DNA of 24,505 nt from an uncultured Mycoplasmatota bacterium (GTDB lineage: Bacteria; Bacillota_I; Bacilli_A; RF39; UBA660): the NCBI GenBank assembly GCA_900551105.1, contig URUT01000014.1, positions 1 to 24,505 of the forward strand, read 5' to 3'. The notes beneath the pieces were generated by a model. The model was not told the DNA's origin. It saw only the letters and a list, made by a program, of their open reading frames with translations, and did no database searches. Position numbers and translations under genes: made by a program. Within the stretch, counting starts at the first letter, position 1; each line of letters opens with the position of its first letter. Below are positions 22,325-24,505 of the stretch, piece by piece.

Positions 22325-22344
22325 CTATTTTTGGTTGACATCAT
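22303..22344 (-). terminator. Strong intrinsic terminator after cotE
   Basis: Eleven-base-pair perfect stem ATGATGTCAAC/GTTGACATCAT (22315-22325 with 22334-22344), 8-base loop and ten T on the minus strand. The cotE stop codon TAG (22325-22327) lies at the loop. It is the strongest terminator in the window. Confidence 0.92.
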
Positions 22345-22837
22345 TTAAGTAGTCTTCTTTAATATCAATATCTTCGTCTTCTATCTCTTCATAGTCATCT
22401 GCTTCATCATAAGCATTTACTTTGACTTTAGTTTCGCCAATAACTTCAATACCTAGTTCTTTTTCAACACTTAAGGTTACTACATTTTCATTAATATCTG
22501 CCTTAGATACATTTGGTGCGGTTAGGGCTTTGACAGTTACATCAGTAGCTTCGTTTGGATTTTTTAGTTTCATTTCAAATTTTTCTTCATAGTTAATTGT
22601 TTTTACTAAGACACTAGTTTTGGTATTATTATCATAAGAGTACCAAAGATTTAAATCATAACTTCCTCTTACTAAGTACCCACTTTCGTTTTTCTCGCCT
22701 TTAAATGAATGATTTATGATCCAACAACCAAGCACCTTATCTATTTTTATTTCAGTAATGATTTTGATATCTTCAGTGTTTTTCTTTTTACTTTTGCCAA
22801 TAACTGCTTTAGTTACTATTTCTTTAAGATTAGCCAT
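22325..22837 (-). CDS. cotE: CotE-family outer spore coat morphogenetic protein
   Basis: 170 aa. In Bacillus, CotE sits between inner and outer spore coat and recruits outer-coat proteins. The likeness runs over most of the length: LKEIVTKAVIGKSKK at the start, VLGCWIINHSF, GSYDLNLWYSYDNNTKTSVL as the central hallmark, TAPNVSKADI, and VEKELGIEVIGETKVKVNAY, followed by an acidic tail (YEEIEDEDIDIKEDY), as in CotE. ATG with GAGGGGG upstream. It is a single gene between two terminators. No other sporulation gene is in the window, so whether the organism makes spores or uses this protein otherwise is open. Usual neighbours in Bacillus (mutS, ymcA) are absent. Confidence 0.85.
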   Translation of the reverse strand: MANLKEIVTKAVIGKSKKKNTEDIKIITEIKIDKVLGCWIINHSFKGEKNESGYLVRGSYDLNLWYSYDNNTKTSVLVKTINYEEKFEMKLKNPNEATDVTVKALTAPNVSKADINENVVTLSVEKELGIEVIGETKVKVNAYDEADDYEEIEDEDIDIKEDYLNDVNQK

Positions 22838-22897
22838 TTATATTCCCCCTCAATTTAATTTATGCTTTTGCCTAAGAAAAGTGTACTATTTTATAAT

Positions 22898-22921
22898 AAA
22901 AAAAACCCTTTTGTAAGGGTT
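22898..22921 (-). terminator. Intrinsic terminator at the cotE-proximal side of the insertion sequence
   Basis: Stem AACCCTT/AAGGGTT (22904-22910 with 22915-22921) with a 4-base loop and eight T on the minus strand. It lies just outside the proposed left end of the insertion sequence, so it probably ended transcription of whatever gene stood to the right before the insertion. Confidence 0.8.
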
Positions 22922-22989
22922 AATTTTAGGTTCTAAAAAAAATAGTGTGAAGTAAATTTTTAGCAAACCTGTATGAATAAAAGGAAAAG

Positions 22990-23027
22990 TAGTGATTTTT
23001 TATGTAATAAATTTATCACTAGTTTTT
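22990..23027. terminator. Hairpin in the 3' region of the insertion sequence
   Basis: Seven-base-pair stem TAGTGAT/ATCACTA (22990-22996 with 23015-23021) with an 18-base loop, followed by GTTTTTTT on the plus strand and CTTTTCC on the minus strand. It may end transposase transcripts or block transcription entering the element from cotE's side. The rest of 22922-23125 is A/T-rich and shows no gene. Confidence 0.45.
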
Positions 23028-23125
23028 TTGCACATTTTTGATGTTTTTAAGAAGTATTTAAAAATTCAGTTTGAGGTAAAAAATATATTTTGCTTTTTTT
23101 CGGTTTGAAGTCATTTTTAAATTCT

Positions 23126-24391
23126 TTACCCCTTCATTTTTTTATTAAAAATATATAATATTCTTGCTCTTAATAATTTAAAACTTCTATATCCAAATCC
23201 ATTTCTTTTTATAACCTTTATTTTATTATTTATTCCTTCTGTAAATCCATTTGAATATCTATCATCTATAAATGAATTAACTATATATTCTCGCCATCTT
23301 GATATTGTTCCAGCTGCTTCTATAAATTCTACTATTTCACTTGCTACACACTTACTTACCCAGACTATTAATTGCTCGCTTACTGTTTCGTATGTAGCAT
23401 GATTTATTATATCTAAAAATTCTTCTTTTAAGTTATAACCTTTTTTTAACTCTGGAGATATAGATAATATTTTATTTAATAATTCACTTGGAAGTATGTC
23501 TACCATATGCCCATTTTTATATCTTTTTACTAATACCCACCAATCTATGTCATTAGAATATTTTCTTAATAAACTAACATTCTTTTTATTTTTTAATATT
23601 TTATATTCTTTGCTTTTTATATCATAACTTTTTTGTAACCTTATTCTGATTTTATCTAAAGCATCCATTATGTATGTGATATAATGGAATCGGTCAACCA
23701 CATATTTTGCTTTTGGGAACATTATTTTGGTGACCAACAAATATGGTTCGTACATATCTGATATGACGAACTCCACTGAGTGCCTATTATTACAGTATGT
23801 AAAATACTTTATTAGGTACTCTTTTTTTCTACTTGGTAATATATCTAATACTTTTTTATGTATTGGATCATTTAATACAAATGCATATTTTCCTTCATTT
23901 GTATCGGCTTTAAATTCGTCAAATGATATTACTCTTGGAAGATTTATTATTCTCTCTGGCATCAACTTACTTATCTTTTTTAACTCATTTATTACTGTCT
24001 GTGACGATACTCCACACTCTTCTGCAATACTCTTAAAATTTTGATTATATTTTAACAATTCTTTCCTAATTTTAATTAATAATGATTTTGAAATATTCCC
24101 GTTTTCTTTATTAATATTTAAATCCTCTGTAAAAATATTTCCACAATTATAACAATGATATCTTTTTTTATTTATTATTAAATTCACCTTTTGTTCACAA
24201 GATTTTAAATACTTACTCCTTATTGGTTTATTTTTTCCATGCACGCTTGAAGTAAATTTATTACATTTCGGACATCGTACTTTTTTCTTCCTGTTTTCTA
24301 TACTAACTTCTATTATTCCATCTTTTTCCTTTACATCAATAATTTTAATTTCTTTCTGATTTAAACTTAACAACATATAATATTCTTTCAT
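23126..24391 (-). CDS. tnp: ISL3 family transposase
   Basis: DDE transposase, 421 aa, apparently complete. An N-terminal zinc-binding region has C-x2-C pairs at residues 40-43 (CPKC) and 80-83 (CYNC). A helix-turn-helix follows (about 119-140, FKSIAEECGVSSQTVINELKKI). The catalytic core has D158 in VISFDEFKAD, D212 in FVISDMYEPY with VDRFHYITYIMDAL after it, and E385 in NGFTEGINNKIKVIKRNGFGYRSF; this order and spacing are those of ISL3. ATG with AAGGAGTAAAG upstream. No frameshift or stop interrupts it, so the element may be active. Only one copy is in the window. Confidence 0.93.
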   Translation of the reverse strand: MKEYYMLLSLNQKEIKIIDVKEKDGIIEVSIENRKKKVRCPKCNKFTSSVHGKNKPIRSKYLKSCEQKVNLIINKKRYHCYNCGNIFTEDLNINKENGNISKSLLIKIRKELLKYNQNFKSIAEECGVSSQTVINELKKISKLMPERIINLPRVISFDEFKADTNEGKYAFVLNDPIHKKVLDILPSRKKEYLIKYFTYCNNRHSVEFVISDMYEPYLLVTKIMFPKAKYVVDRFHYITYIMDALDKIRIRLQKSYDIKSKEYKILKNKKNVSLLRKYSNDIDWWVLVKRYKNGHMVDILPSELLNKILSISPELKKGYNLKEEFLDIINHATYETVSEQLIVWVSKCVASEIVEFIEAAGTISRWREYIVNSFIDDRYSNGFTEGINNKIKVIKRNGFGYRSFKLLRARILYIFNKKMKG

Positions 24392-24471
24392 CTTTACTCC
24401 TTAAATTTTACAATTTAAGTATATATTATTTCATGAAAAAAGAGGCTATTTTTAAGGGTTGTATAATTTTT

Positions 24472-24504
24472 AGTGTGTGTAATGTGTAAAACATTATATA
24501 CACT
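24472..24504. repeat. Inverted repeat near the right edge
   Basis: Arms of 14 bases (24472-24485 and 24491-24504) around a 5-base loop. The two mismatches between the DNA arms would be G-U pairs in a plus-strand transcript. Position upstream of the transposase fits a subterminal site of the insertion sequence or a promoter-proximal operator. Confidence 0.5.
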
Positions 24505-24505
24505 T

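Larger units (their letters stand above)
22929..24505 (-). mobile_element. ISL3-family insertion sequence, right end probably outside the window
   Basis: One intact ISL3-type transposase with about 200 non-coding bases behind it. The proposed left terminus is GGTTCT at 22929-22934, continuing with an A-run and then AGTGTGAAG; many ISL3 elements begin GG-TCT, but the exact end is a guess. Read inward from the right edge, the complement begins AAGTGTATATAATG, which would align with the AGTGTG part of the left end if the outermost 15 or so bases lie beyond 24505. No matching complete inverted repeat or 8-base target duplication can be shown here. Confidence 0.6.

Noticed and set aside
1..24505. 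Reassigned genetic code (TGA as Trp, or AGG/CGG as another amino acid)
   Set aside because: Conserved genes are read through without internal TGA, Trp sites use TGG, and AGG falls at the conserved Arg of RlmN, so the standard code fits; only the absence of TGA stops is kept as a finding.
1..24505. tRNA, rRNA, CRISPR array, prophage or defence island
   Set aside because: No cloverleaf-forming segment, spaced direct repeats, phage structural genes or recognisable defence proteins were seen on either strand.

Overview
The window is AT-rich, densely packed and uses the standard bacterial code. Its gene content is that of a low-GC Firmicute of the class Bacilli: ezrA-nifS-thiI in the Bacillus order, rpsP-khpA, an RNase J paralogue, MscL, TmcAL, CotE, and DNA polymerase I with a decayed proofreading domain. 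Short intergenic gaps, A/T-rich codons and a modular cysteine-containing surface protein suggest an uncultured, host-associated or gut Bacilli lineage (RF39-like or Erysipelotrichales-like). That placement is inference; there is no rRNA gene in the window.

Layout, read along the minus strand from right to left. An ISL3-family insertion sequence occupies the right edge (about 22929 to beyond 24505). Next come cotE with a strong terminator, then rpsP-khpA, which converges on tmcAL, the only gene on the plus strand. A deoxyribosyltransferase-like gene is followed by an RNase J paralogue with mscL, a secreted nuclease, and rpoZ. Then come polA-mutM (replication and repair), ezrA (division), and the sulfur-transfer pair nifS-thiI with an unrecognised 48-codon gene behind it. 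A structured non-coding stretch (about 8873-9030) precedes ackA-nrnA. The rest is fmt with two membrane proteins of unknown function, a large surface protein, pgsA with an AI-2E-type permease, and rlmN cut by the left edge.

Functional links. tRNA and ribosome maturation recurs: RlmN, Fmt, ThiI/NifS (4-thiouridine), TmcAL (acetylcytidine, made from acetate), KhpA and bS16. RNA turnover is represented by the RNase J paralogue and NrnA. The envelope is represented by PgsA, MscL, EzrA, the surface protein and the permease.

Four start codons differ from the longest open frame because a GTG or TTG lies inside or upstream of the Shine-Dalgarno sequence, or because the extra codons have no support (surface protein, ackA, polA, rpoZ).

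The points most worth a second look are the degenerate metal site of the RNase J paralogue, PLP-pocket substitutions in the cysteine desulfurase, no TGA among 24 visible stop codons, a lone CotE homologue, the structured non-coding island before ackA, and terminators that share bases with stop codons and promoters. I see no defence island, CRISPR array, prophage or biosynthetic cluster, and I do not claim a new multi-gene system here.
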